The translations under genes were made by a program, and so were the position numbers. A stretch of 64,000 bases of DNA from Pectinophora gossypiella (Eukaryota > Arthropoda > Insecta > Lepidoptera > Gelechiidae), in assembly GCF_024362695.1 (NCBI RefSeq), contig NC_065417.1, forward strand, positions 4,023,001-4,087,000. Direction: 5' to 3'. Below the pieces are notes generated by a model. That model searched no databases, was not told the DNA's origin, and saw only the letters and a list, made by a program, of their open reading frames with translations. This document shows, one piece after another, positions 1 to 12,400 of the stretch (the stretch's first letter is position 1; each line of letters opens with the position of its first letter).

Positions 1-44
1 ACCATTATAGACGGCGATACGTCTCGCCTTTTAAGTTGTGGGGT

Positions 45-250
45 GGGTACTTAGTTCATCTTGCGATGGATGGTACAATCACGAGTATCAATATGCATAC
101 ACTTTGGTACCATGTCACATGATGTTTTTTGACAAATTGCACTGTAAATTTCGCTAAATACCAAATATGTTAGTGCGACAGAGTCCTAAAGTGGGTACGT
201 TATATTGCTCACGACTGTACCTGGATGTACCCCAATTGGGTTATAGTCGT
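45..250. repeat. Dispersed repeat, shared with 43.0 kb
   Basis: The core at about 74-225 matches 43030-43190 in the same orientation: both carry the same run from a CACGAGTA motif through ATACACTTTG, CCATGTCACAT and TAGTGCGACAG. Its ends (ATCTTGCGATGGATG; CCCAATTGGG near CGTGAGC) recur at 13550-13610 and 56935-56990. Non-coding, family unknown. It ends just upstream of the splice acceptor of the first ARMC8 exon in the window. Confidence 0.6.
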
Positions 251-274
251 GAGCTAATGTTATTTGCGCTATAG

Positions 275-410
275 GACCACGCAGTATGGCGGCCGCTCAT
301 GCAGCTTCTGAATGACTCGCCCGGCACCGAGTTGCTGACGGTGGGCTCCTCAACGCTATGCAACCTGCTGCTCGAGTTCTCGCCGGCCAAGGAACCCATG
401 TTGGACCAAG
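275..410 (+). CDS. ARMC8: ARMC8 exon a (internal)
   Basis: Acceptor GCTATAG at 268-274 and donor GTATTC at 411. It reads DHAVWRPLMQLL..., then CNLLLEFSPAKEPM, 45 codons plus one base. It starts in phase 0 and ends in phase 1. A short imperfect duplicate of its first 21 bases lies at 434-454. Confidence 0.93.
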
Positions 411-3400
411 GTATTCTATTTGTTATTGTATTTGACCACGCGGTATGGCGGCCGTGGTGTTGAACTAAGGTGATTAGACTTTTAGAGAGTGATTTCTAGG
501 CAGTTTCTTGTCATTGCTTCTCAGCCATAACACCTTGCGACATGACGTAGATTCAAAAATGTTGAAATTTACCTTCAACAAGTTTATCCGTGATAATTGC
601 GTTGATTAAATGATTTTGATTTGATTTGAGACAATTACAGTTATACGGATTTAACCCGTCATACCACATAGAAAACTTATTATTATTATTATTAATAGCC
701 CTCAACGTCCCACTGCAGGGCAAAGGCCTCTCTTCCCTTCTTCCACTCCTCCCTGTCCCCAGCTTGCTCGCACCACCGTTTCGAGAAGCGGTCTAACTCG
801 TCGCGCCATCTTTTCTGTGGCATTACCCGACGTCTGACAGCACTTGCAGGAACCCACTCTGTAGCTTTTTTGGCCCAGAGGTCATCGGGCATTCGGGCAA
901 CATGTCCAGCCCAGTCCCATTTCAAGCAGGCAGCCTTTCTCGCTACGTCTGCTATTTTTGTTTTGGAACGCAGCGTGGTGTTTCGGATCCGAACTTAAAC
1001 GAAACCGAACGAAAACTTATTATTTATGAAAATCGTCTTTTCATGCCCTCGTTGACAATTATTTCCGCACAATATCCCAGGAAGATAAAATGACTGAAAA
1101 CCAGCGCTGGATGGCGCCATAGCATGGCTCCATCACAGCACAAGCTGAGCCATCCTTTTGCCCGTATTCGTAATATTCATAATTACCTAGTACTTATAGC
1201 AAATGTAAATTGTTACTGGCAATAAAATTATTTTATTCTTATTCTTAAATCGCAGATTGCCATGCCGTCATAGACTAAAGAATAACACTGCGTGTAGAAC
1301 GGCAACTCTAAGCCCTATGCCAATTCGTATCGGGCGCCGACCTGTCCCCCTCTGGTTTTAGTCTTAAATGGCCGCAAGCCGGTAAAGAGTAAGGGAGAGC
1401 TTGCGGACTGCGTTTCCGCCGCGATTACGCGTGAGGCGGCGCACGGTAACAGTGAGATTTTTGTGTAGACTCGGGGTGTGATAGAGTTTAACCATATGAC
1501 AGGACAAAGAAAATTTTCGCGATCATCGATTTATGTGCTGCATTGTGTGTACAAAGCTTATATTATTATTCTTGATTCTGAACATTTTTATGTGTGTTTC
1601 AGGTGCTGTAGAAATGTTATGTAATTTGACGAAGAGGCCGGAGGCGGCATTAAGACTGAACGGAATATGGGCGCTGATGAACATGGCTTTTCAGGTAATT
1701 GATCTTCACGGATGGTTTTATAAATGTTTATTTATTAATATTACTTCTTATGTATCTAGTAAGAAACAAGAAACAAGAAACAAGCAAGAGAAGTGTGTCT
1801 GGATCGAAGTAAATTTAATTCCATAGTCTCTGCTAACCCCGGTCGAAAATAGGCGTGACCTAGTACCCTACTACCTCTTGCGCATAGAGTCATGTCATAT
1901 ATTGTAAATTCTCACGGTTGCTTCTTCTCGTCGCGGGCGAAGCCCGCGACGGGGAGACGCCCTCGGGGCTATGCCCCCTTGGCGTGGTCGCACTCGCCGC
2001 CCGCGAAAGCGGGCGTGGCACGGGGGTGGGTCACGGCGGGCGAGATCGCCCCTCCCTGAGCCCGATGGTGTGTCAGTCCGTGGAGCCGCTAGCGAGGTCG
2101 AGCCCACCGGGTGATTCCCCGTTGGGGGAGGCCCAGTGAGCGCCCGTCAGCTAGCGGTGGTGTCAGGTCCGGTGAGCTGCTCCGTTGCCGGGGCAGCTGG
2201 TGTCGAGTCGGCTGGAGGGGGGGAGAGGACTGCGTCAACTCATCCCCCGGGGGGTGGCCACGATCCTAACTACTCGACGGGGAGTAGTGGATGTGGGCAG
2301 CCCCTGTCCAGTCCGGTAGTTGTGGTCAGTGCCCACCGGTGAGTTGACCCAGCAGTGAAGCCAGGCCTCCCACGATGATGGGCACTGGGTCAGTCCTAGA
2401 GCGGATGGCGGCTAGGATGTTGTGGAGCAGCTGTATGGTCTGCTCCAGCACTTCCAGCTTCTCGCTGGAGGGAGCTGGGGGTGCCTCCGCTCGGGGCCTC
2501 GCCTTCTTCCCCTTGGGAGGGGCGGCGGCTGCTGTTTCTGACGTAGAGGGCTGCGGTGGGACGGGTTCCACGGCGATGGGCTCGGCGGTGGCGGTGGCAG
2601 TGGGGGCAGGGGTGGCCCTTTTACGGGCGCGCCTCTGCCTTTGCGGTTTGGGCCCGTTTGGGCCGTTCGCCGCGGCCATGAGCGAGCTCCTCGCTGTCGG
2701 TTCGCTGCTCGGGTCCACAATGGAGGTCGCAGGTGCAGCTCTTCTTGCACTGGTCAAGGGCGCGGTGCCTGCCCTTGTGTTGCGCAACTCGCGCGACTTC
2801 ACAGGGCAAGAAGGGCTGTTGGCAGGGTGTGCACCTCCGCAGTTGCAGCACGTGGCCGGTACCTCCCGGGGTCGCTGGCAGTCCTTCGCTGCGTGGCTTT
2901 CGCCACAGCGAACGCAGGCCGCCGGGCGGTGGCAGTTGTGGCTACTGTGCCGAAACTGCTGGCAGCGATGACATTGAGGAGCTCCTTTTCGTCCCCTCCA
3001 GGCTTCAATTTTGATACCGGGCATACAGAGTAGCTCGGTGGTGTTGTATATAGACTGGAAGCCCAGTGTCCGCCGGATCTCCACGAAGAAGATACCGCCC
3101 ACCCTGCCCTGGATGGGACGGATGTACTGGGGGTCGAAACCGCGTCTGCGCAGCTCCTCCTCCAGTTCGGCGATATTGGTCTCCACGGGCAGGCCTTTGA
3201 TGGCCAGCTTCAGGGCGCGTTCCGCCGGGGGGGCGTAGGCGAACCAGGAGAGTCCCGTCGCTTTTTCCAGGCCGGCAAGGTAGCGCTGGTAAAGCCGGAA
3301 CTCTTCATTGGTCTTCGCCATAAAACGCACACCCTTCCCGTACGGGCGCGCGTTGGGGACGTGGCCGAGCACCTCCCGCAGCTTGCGGAAGTGGTGCGGC

Positions 3401-6400
3401 CAGTCGGGCAGCTGGTCCACCACGATGGGCGGAATCTTCTTACTCGCTGGGGCGAGCGGCGGCTGAAGGCGGACGGGCTTCGGCGACGGCGTGGGCGTCG
3501 TCCGGAGGGACGGACGCGGAGGCGCGTGCGGCGGCGAGTCGGGGTTGGTATTGAGCACCGCCGCGTATGACCGCGGCGGTGTTGTCTCCATGTGCGGCCT
3601 GGACATGGAGGGCGGCGAAAAGGGGTTGGTGGGCGCGAATGAAAAAGTAAATGTAAATTCTCAATTATTTTTCAGCACTTTTATCTCAATGTTCGACCCC
3701 CCCCCCCCGCCCCTCGAGAGAGGCTTTATCGAAATCCCCGATATATATCAAAAAATCTTCTACTTTCAGGCGGAGCAAAAAGTAAAACAGCGTATACTAA
3801 ACTGCCTGGGCACGGAGCAGATGTTCCGACTGCTCGGCGACTCGGACACGCGCGTGATCATGAAGACGCTGGGCTTACTGCGCAACCTGCTCTCCACCAG
3901 ACAACACATTGACGCCATCATGAGCGAGTACTCGTCACAAGTTATGCAGGTATGACTTTTACTTTAAATTGAGACTTGTTTTTGATTGGATCACAAATGA
4001 TTATCAGGTGCTCAGCGGTGAAGGAAAATACCGTGAGGACACCCACATTCCCGAGAAATACGTTTCGGAGATATGTGACTTAACCAATATTGAGATTAAG
4101 GTAAGCTGGATTACCCTTCGGTTTAGCAGATCAAACAGGCAGTCGCATCTGTAAACAACCGGACCTGTCAAATCTTCAGGTTAGGTAAGTGGACCCTGTG
4201 AAAACGGGATAATGCTATGAAGATGATAACTTGTTTTTATATATTTAGTCTTAAAGTTCCACGTATAAAGCCATGATAACGCCTTCGGGTTGGAAAGTGA
4301 GACGGCATTCGCTTCTGTAATGAAACTGGACCGGTCAAATACTTCAGGTTAGGTGAGCCGACCCCCTTCTTCTTGTGGACGCCAAGGAGATGACGCTACC
4401 TCATACACAACGTAACAGAACATAAGCATGCGGCTATATAACCAATCTTGCTAGTGAGCCGTATCGCTGTCTACAATAGTCGAGCCAACTGTGTTAGTGA
4501 AGATAGCACGTTAGACAAATTAATAACTCATTGGTGTAAGTCCAGTATCGATACATTGGCGTAACCATGACAACCACGCTACCTGTGGATGGTTGCGACT
4601 TTTGTTCAACTTACACGCCGTTAATTGTAATTAAAATTAAGAATGTTTCTAGGCAGTAATAGTAGTCCTAGAAGGCTCGTACCCGGCGGAGGTGAAGGAA
4701 CAAGCTCTGTGTATCCTGGGCAATATTGGAGACGGCGAGCGGGCTAAGGACATGATCATGGCCAACGAAGATGTGCTGAGGAAGCTCGTGGATTATCTGG
4801 TGAGTTTGGACACTTTCTTTTTCATAGTAATATTTTTTTTACGTGACTTCTTACAATTTACCTCGTTAATTCCTTAGCCGCAGAAAAGAGGAACGATTAT
4901 CCGCTAAAGGTTTTATTCCTTGTGTCGATTTCAGTATATTTAGGGCTCCGAACTTCAAACGTAAAAACGGAACCCGTACAGGATCACTTTGTTGTCCGTC
5001 CGTCTCTTTTTCTCGAGAACGCGTAAGGTAAGTTATAAGGGTTCCGTTTTTCCTTTTTGAAGGGGAGGGTATGTTCCTTGTGCTGTAGCATACAGGGTGT
5101 TAGTGACATCGTAACGGAAACTTTGAGGGATGATTCAGGCCATGATTCTGAGTTGATATCCAGTGGAATTTTCCGTCGCAAAAGTATGGAACGGATAATA
5201 ATTAAAAAAAAAACACAAACATGTTCATGAATTTTCCGAGAGAAAATTCCACTTGATATCAACTCAGAATCATGGTCTGAAACATCCCCCTCAGTATTCG
5301 TTACGGTGTCACTAACACCCATACCTACTTGTATAGCTATCTGTATGTTCTGGTACGGGGTGTAAGTGACGAATACTGAGGGGGCTGATTCAGCTCAATA
5401 TTTTGAGTAAATATCAAGTGGAATTTTCGATCGCAAAGATATGCAATTGGAAATAATTTAAAAAAACTAAAAAAAGAAATATGTATTTTGCGACGGAAAA
5501 TTGCGCTTGATATTAATTCAGAATCATGGTCTGAATCACCGCCCTTAAAATTCGTTACGATGTCACTAACACCCTATATGTCCCTTATGTCCGGCAGGCG
5601 CACCCGGAGAGCAAGCTGCAGGAGGCGGCGCTGTTCGTGGCGGGCAACCTGGCGCGGCGCGGGGAGGCGGGCGCCGCCGCGCGCCAGCAGCGGCTGGCCG
5701 AGCTGGGCGTGCTGCGGGCGCTCAAGCTGCTGCGGAACAAGGACAACGCGCACCACTTGCACGACCGGTGCGTGCGTACACGCACATACACGTACTCACA
5801 CGTACACCTACATACATGTACAATACACGTACACATACACACGTAAACGTACGTACACGTACGCACACGTACATACACGTACATCACGTACACACACGTA
5901 TACGTACATACACGTACAGGTACACACACGGCCATTTATGACTAAAGTCTATCAAAGGCCAATTCGCGCAAAATCCATTCAATTAAGAATGGAGAATGCT
6001 ACACCGACAAGAGAGTGGCTCTTAAATTAGTGATGATAAGACTAAAGTAGAAAAGGTGATGTAAATGTAGGTCGGCGCCCGATACGAATTGGTGCGGGGC
6101 GAAGTGTTACCGTTCTATGCCATACGTATTGTAGCGACCGATGTGTAGTTGAAGACTCGAAGACTCGCATCCAGCTGCGGCGATCAGCTTCCTCCGGTGA
6201 ATTTAGCAGGAATCGTAGGAGTCATCAAATTAAACCACGCAAATTTAAAATACGTGATTATAATAATGATAATGAAAATAGAATTACAGTTCTAGATGAT
6301 TTTTACAAATTTCGCGAATAAAAAAAATTGTGAAGACATAAAGCTTGTACAACAGTCGATTCGATATATTATCGTGTAACGAACTTGGTCTGACGTTGAT

Positions 6401-9400
6401 CTCCACGATTGGTCCATGGAGCATTGCGTTGGAGCATTTTTATTGGCTGTCCCGGGTATGTCGTCGATTGTATGAAGTTTAATTGCGCCTACTCGAATAT
6501 TGAAAGCAACATCAATTTCTTGCCGCGCGCTGCTTGCTCTTTATAATTTGTCAGGCGTTAACATGCCCCCGGCCTTGAAAGCTTCAGTTTTAAATACTCC
6601 TTAGCTTCTAGGACGTGTCTGCTGTAGTGAGTGGAAGCGGACAGATTTTTGCATAAGCGCGCTTGATGACTCCGGTTGACGTTTGTATACACGCCACTCT
6701 AGCGATTCCATCTCGCCCAGGGATGTTGGACGTGACTCGTCCGAGTTGCCATTTCAACGGCGGAGAATTGTCATCTTTGATGATCACTAGCGTGCCTTCC
6801 TTCAGATCCTGCGTCTGGGTCCTCCATTTCATGCGTGTTTGTAGCTCAGAGACGTACTCCTTAGACCAGCGCCTCCAGAAATTCTGCTTGATTTGCTCGA
6901 TCCTCTGGTAACGTGTCAGGCGATGTACTGGTGTCTCCTCCAAGTTAGCGCTTAATGAAGAAGTCAGCGGACGACCAACCAGAAAATGGGCAGGACTAAG
7001 AGGTTGAAGGTCGTTAGGATCATGAGACATAGGAGAAAGGGGTCTGGAGTTGAGGATGGCTTCCACCTGTGCCAATACCGTACTAAATTCCTCATAGGTC
7101 AAATACGCATTACCTACCACCCGTCGTAGGTGGTATTTACAAGATTTTACTCCTGCCTCCCACAGACCACCAAAATGAGGCGCATAAGGTGGTATAAATG
7201 TAAATTTGATATTTCGCTCAATAGCGTAATCACTAATTTCTTTTGAACAATTACTAATAAATTTTGAGAACTCGTTCATTAGACCAACGAAGTTCCTTCC
7301 ATTGTCGGAGAAAATTTCGACCGGTTTTCCACGACGAGAAATAAATCTTTTTAGCGTCAGTAGGTAAGCATCGGTCGAGAGGTCACACACAAGCTCTAAA
7401 TGCACTGCGCGCGTAGTGAAACATATAAATACCGCAACATATGCCTTTACCGTACGAGCACCCCTGCCTTTTCGGTTCAATGTCAGCACAGGGCCAAAAT
7501 AATCTACTCCACAGCGTAAGAAGGGAAACCCGGGAGTCAAACGTTCTTCTGGCAGATTACCCATGATGGGCGAAAGCGTCTTAGCGCGTAGACGTGTGCA
7601 TGTGACGCACTCGTGAACAATCTTACGAGCGAGATCACGGCCGCCTACCGGCCACCAATTGTCTCGAATGGTAAATAAAAGCATTTGTGGTGCCGCGTGC
7701 AATAACTGTTTATGCATATGTCGAAATAACAGAACAGTGAAATGATGCTTAACCGAAAGTAGGACTGGATGTTTTTTATTATATTTAAACTCCTGCGAAT
7801 TTCCTAACCGGCCGCCAACTCGTATAATTTTCCTCTCATCTAAAAACGGATTAAGTTTCAATAAATTGTGTTTTTTATGAAGCGTTTTTTGTGTTAACAC
7901 ACTGTTATATTCGTCAGGATATGACTCCATCTGACATAATCTAGCCAACATATTTGTTGAATCCTTTAGTTCATCTACGCTCAGGCTGCCTACACGTTTG
8001 TTTGTCTTATTGCGCGAATTATAAACAAACCGCAACACATACGCGCAGGCGCGTTTCATTCTATTGAACTGCGAAAATCGCGCAAATGGGAATAAAGATA
8101 GCTCTGTAGTGCTAGCGACACAGCAATGGGTAAGGGTCCCTTTGACCTCTGGAAGGTCATCCTGTGTATTGTGTACGTGAACTTGGTTATCTTTAAAATC
8201 AGGGTCATGAAGGAAAGATGGCCCTTCCCACCACAACTGAGACGTACTTAGCGCATTCAAGTCTAAACCTCGCGATACTAGGTCAGCTGGGTTTTCTACT
8301 CCACTAACATGACGCCATGGTATGTCATTAGTCAGCTCATGTATCTCGACAACCCTATTCTGGACAAAGGTCTTTAACAAGTTAGGAGCCATGCGCAGCC
8401 ATCCTAAAACGATAGTGGAATCTGTCCAAAATATGATACTATCAAACCGACACCGTAACGACTCCCTTATTTTATGAAAGAGCTTAGCACCCAACAATGC
8501 ACCGCACAACTCAAGTCGCGGAATAGTTACAGGCTTTAATGGCGTTACTTTACCTTTAGCGAATAATAACCTCACACATACATTGCCATCAGCTGTTATA
8601 GTGCGAATGTATGCGCACGCGCCGTAAGCTGTCTGTGACGCATCGGTAAATATATGAAGCTCGGTATGTATCGGATCGTCGCAGGTTACGTAACGCGGCA
8701 CTCGCAAACTAGATAATACAGATAAGTTGCTTGCGAATCGATTCCAAATACATACAACATCTTCTGGTACCGGGTCGTCCCAACCTAGTTTCAGCAGCCA
8801 TAACTTTTGCAACAGAACTTTCACAGTCATGATACTAGGACTTAGTAATCCTAGGGGATCATATATTTGTGATACACTAGACAAAATAATGCGCTTTGTA
8901 AGTTTTGTCCAGTCATGTTTAAATTGCGTATTAAAGTGAAGTTCGTCAGATACATGCAGCCACCCGAGACCGAGTGTTTTACATTTGCGCGATTTGTTTG
9001 ATGTAGTAGCGGCGCTCGCGTCGAACACAACTCGCAGCTTAGTCGTAGTGCTATGCTCGCGGAATACTCCATGGTGGGGAAGAAAGTAATTAAGCGGTTT
9101 GTATGTGTCCGTGCGAGTCATATGACCTAAACTTTCATACTCCTTTATAAAGTCGCTATACATCTGTTTGTAGGAAGGCGAACGTTCCAAACGTTTTTCT
9201 AGCGAAATAAAACGTCGTTTGGCTTGCTCGTATGATTCACCTAACAAAGAGGGTGATTCTTTAAATGGAATCTGTACACAAAACCTTCCGTCCGACTCTC
9301 GCTTAGTAGTTTGAACGAAATGGTTTTCACATGCACGTTCCTCTGTAGTAAAAGTATCATTCGGTTTTAGGGCGGGCATTTCTTCCAACTCCCAAAACTG

Positions 9401-12400
9401 TTTTAATTGCGTGTCAATAGAATTTGTAAAATTGCAGTTAACGCGGTTACTGCTTCCGTTTAGCGCATTATTTAGAATGGGACCGGAAATTATCCATCCT
9501 AATTTGGTGTTTTGCAAAAACGGCCCGTCAGCAAGTTTCATTCTCCCTTCACTTAACAGTTCCCAAAACATGTCCGCGCCTATGAGAATGTCCACCTTGT
9601 GACATTCATGAAAAGAAGGATCGGCTAACTGTATATTATGTGGGATGGAGAAATGAATATCGCGCGTAGTAATAGCTGAGAGCGTCGTTATTTGGGGTAA
9701 CACGAGACATTGTATGCGTGTGGCATAGGTATTTGTCACAGACTTGATTAAAACATTACATGTCTGTGTACTTTGCGTTACAGAATTACCTACACCATGT
9801 ATTTTATGGGTGGACTGTATTATTTGCGTATTTAATCGGTCGCATAATGATTTTGTAATAAAACAACGTTGACTACCGCTGTCGAGGAGAACGCGCGCTT
9901 TGTGATATTTACCTAAACTATCACATATCTCCACCAAGGCGGTCGATAATAAAACTGGTTGCACGGACGACTGTGCGCATTGTATGTCGATGTGTGCATT
10001 ATTAACCTGTACTGTATCAATATCACGTCGCGGCTTTTGTATAGAATCACACATTGATACACCTAATGACGTAGAGGGGCGTGCAACAATCCCCGGTTCC
10101 TCGTTTAGCGAGAGGAAAGCCAGTGTGCAGCCATCGTCACTCGCGTCACTATGTAATAATGAGTTGTGCTTCTTGTTACATTTCCTGCATGGTCCGAACC
10201 TGCAGGTCGTAGCGGAATGTCCTGCGCGCATACAGTTGTAACACAGCTTGTTGTCTTCAACAAACTTCACTTTATCTGGCAGGGGCATATCGATGAACAA
10301 CTGGCATGAATAAAGTGGATGGTTCGTGTTACACTTTAAACATGATCGTTTGCGAAAAGGTTTGTTAGTGTTGGTGCTATCGTTATTGGTGTTTGCGACG
10401 TGACAGTGCACTTTAGCTGCGTTGAGGTTATGAGCGTTAGGCTTTTTATCGTGCGTATTCGTACTACGTGTTAACGTTTCCAACATCTCGGCCCTGTTAC
10501 GCAAGAAACCTAGCAAATCATTAACTTTTAGTGTCAACTTGGAATTATCAGTGTTTCTCAATAATATTGTACGCTTGTATTGTTCCCATTCGCGCTCTGT
10601 AGTGGAATCTAGCTTTGAAACAACCATGTAAATAATGAGGGTATCCCAGAAGTCAGTAGGTTCCCCGAGGACAGTTAAAGAGCGTATATTTTTTAAAACG
10701 GTATCAATAAGCTTTCTTAACAACACTGATGATTCCTTAGTTATTGTCTGTATGGAGAAAAGAGCTTTAACGTGATTATGCACCAACAAACTGCTATTAT
10801 TATACCTATTCAATAATAGCTCCCATGTAATAGGATAGTTATTCGATGAAAATTCTAGCGATTTTATTACAAGTTCTGCACTGCCTTTTAGCGATGATTT
10901 TAGATAGTGAAACTTCTGAATATTACTAATATCTCTAGAATCATGTACTAGCGATATAAATGTGTCGCGGAACTCCAGCCAGTGCTCGTATGAACCGTCG
11001 AATGAGGGTAAAGAAATGGTGGGTAGTTTTATGGATTGTTGCGAACGATTAGTGGATTTAGAGCTTCCCGTGGTATCCTGATCAATGCCTAGATGGCAAG
11101 TAGCTGCTGCCCGCATTGAATAATAACTGGATTCAAAATCATCTCGCGCTTCAACTTGCTTATCAAAGTCAGTTTCATATAACAACTCATCTAGCTGATT
11201 TTGAACACCAGAAAATTCCTCAAGCAGGCTAGAAGCTCCCTGCATGCGTAACTTTAACTCTATACACTTGCTTTCGGAAAGAACTTCCTTTTCTAATGAC
11301 AATGACTCAACATATTTTATCAATCTAGTTAACCTCGCCTTTATAAACCCTCGTTTAATATTTAAATCTCTAATCAACTTAGCGTCAGGATTAATATTAG
11401 GAGATTTAGGTGGTCTATCATCATTTACGCTCATCTTGGTAGTGTGTGAAAGTGGAGTACTCACTGTTTATCACCCACACGAACGTTGCTAGCGACGGCA
11501 AACTTAGACCCGAAACGCGCTTAGGTCTCTCGTTAGGATGCAGTGAAGCACTGAAATTACACACGGACACGGTATTAGCACAAATGACTGGATTGTAGAC
11601 GGGATAGACTGGCTGGTCTGTCTCACCGAGGTTGCGTTCTGCTGACGGTTTTCTATGGATACGGATTCTTCTGCGTATCTTCTTTATATGGAATCCGGCT
11701 CGAAGGACCAATGTAGCGACCGATGTGTAGTTGAAGACTCGAAGACTCGCATCCAGCTGCGGCGATCAGCTTCCTCCGGTGAATTTAGCAGGAATCGTAG
11801 GAGTCATCAAATTAAACCACGCAAATTTAAAATACGTGATTATAATAATGATAATGAAAATAAAATTACAGTTCTAGATGATTTTTACAAATTTCGCGAA
11901 TAAAAAAAATTGTGAAGACATAAAGCTTGTACAACAGTCGATTCGATATATTATCGTGTAACGAACTTGGTCTGACGTTGATCTCCACGATTGGTCCATG
12001 GAGCATTGCGTTGGAGCATTTTTATTGGCTGTCCCGGGTATGTCGTCGATTGTATGAAGTTTAATTGCGCCTACTCGAATATTGAAAGCAACATCAATTT
12101 CTTGCCGCGCGCTGCTTGCTCTTTATAATTTGTCAGGCGTTAACACGTATTCTTTATTAATTTATTAACCCATTTTTGTAAGGTCAGGCTCGTTTCCTTT
12201 ACTGGTCTCTTGGATAGGTACCAGTACAATTTTTTTTACCTTTGGTGGGTTTACTCTTGGCCCCAGACTTGCCCGAAGGCATTGGACGAGGCCTAAGATG
12301 GAGCTCGCTCGCCCAGAAGGTGCCTGTTCACTCTGGCTTTCAAAGCAGCCGGGTTATATGCATTCGGAAATACAGAAGACGGCAGAGAATTCCATTCCCA

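Larger units (their letters stand above)
6130..12145 (-). mobile_element. BEL/Pao LTR retrotransposon, young, RT-core deleted
   Basis: A 6016-bp element antisense to ARMC8 in its last intron. Two 434-bp LTRs (6130-6563, 11712-12145) start TG and end CA on the minus strand and differ at a single position (GAATTACAG vs AAATTACAG). The 5-bp target duplication CGTAT is at 6125-6129 and 12146-12150. A 17-nt primer-binding site for tRNA-Tyr is at 11694-11710, and a G-rich stretch next to the 3' LTR (6564-6580) can serve as the polypurine tract. One ORF (6608-11464) runs through gag, protease, RNase H and integrase but lacks the polymerase palm. The insertion is recent, yet the copy cannot reverse-transcribe itself. 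Confidence 0.96.

Noticed and set aside
2375..2971. 198-codon + strand ORF opposite the gag-like ORF
   Set aside because: Shadow of the GC-rich minus-strand ORF; composition follows the opposite codons and no domain is visible.
5768..5935. CRISPR-like array
   Set aside because: The units are six bases and degenerate, without spacers; it is a microsatellite in an animal genome.
5488..6030. 180-codon + strand ORF
   Set aside because: It runs from MITE through ARMC8 exon e into the microsatellite; only 5598-5767 is coding, and in a different frame from this ORF.
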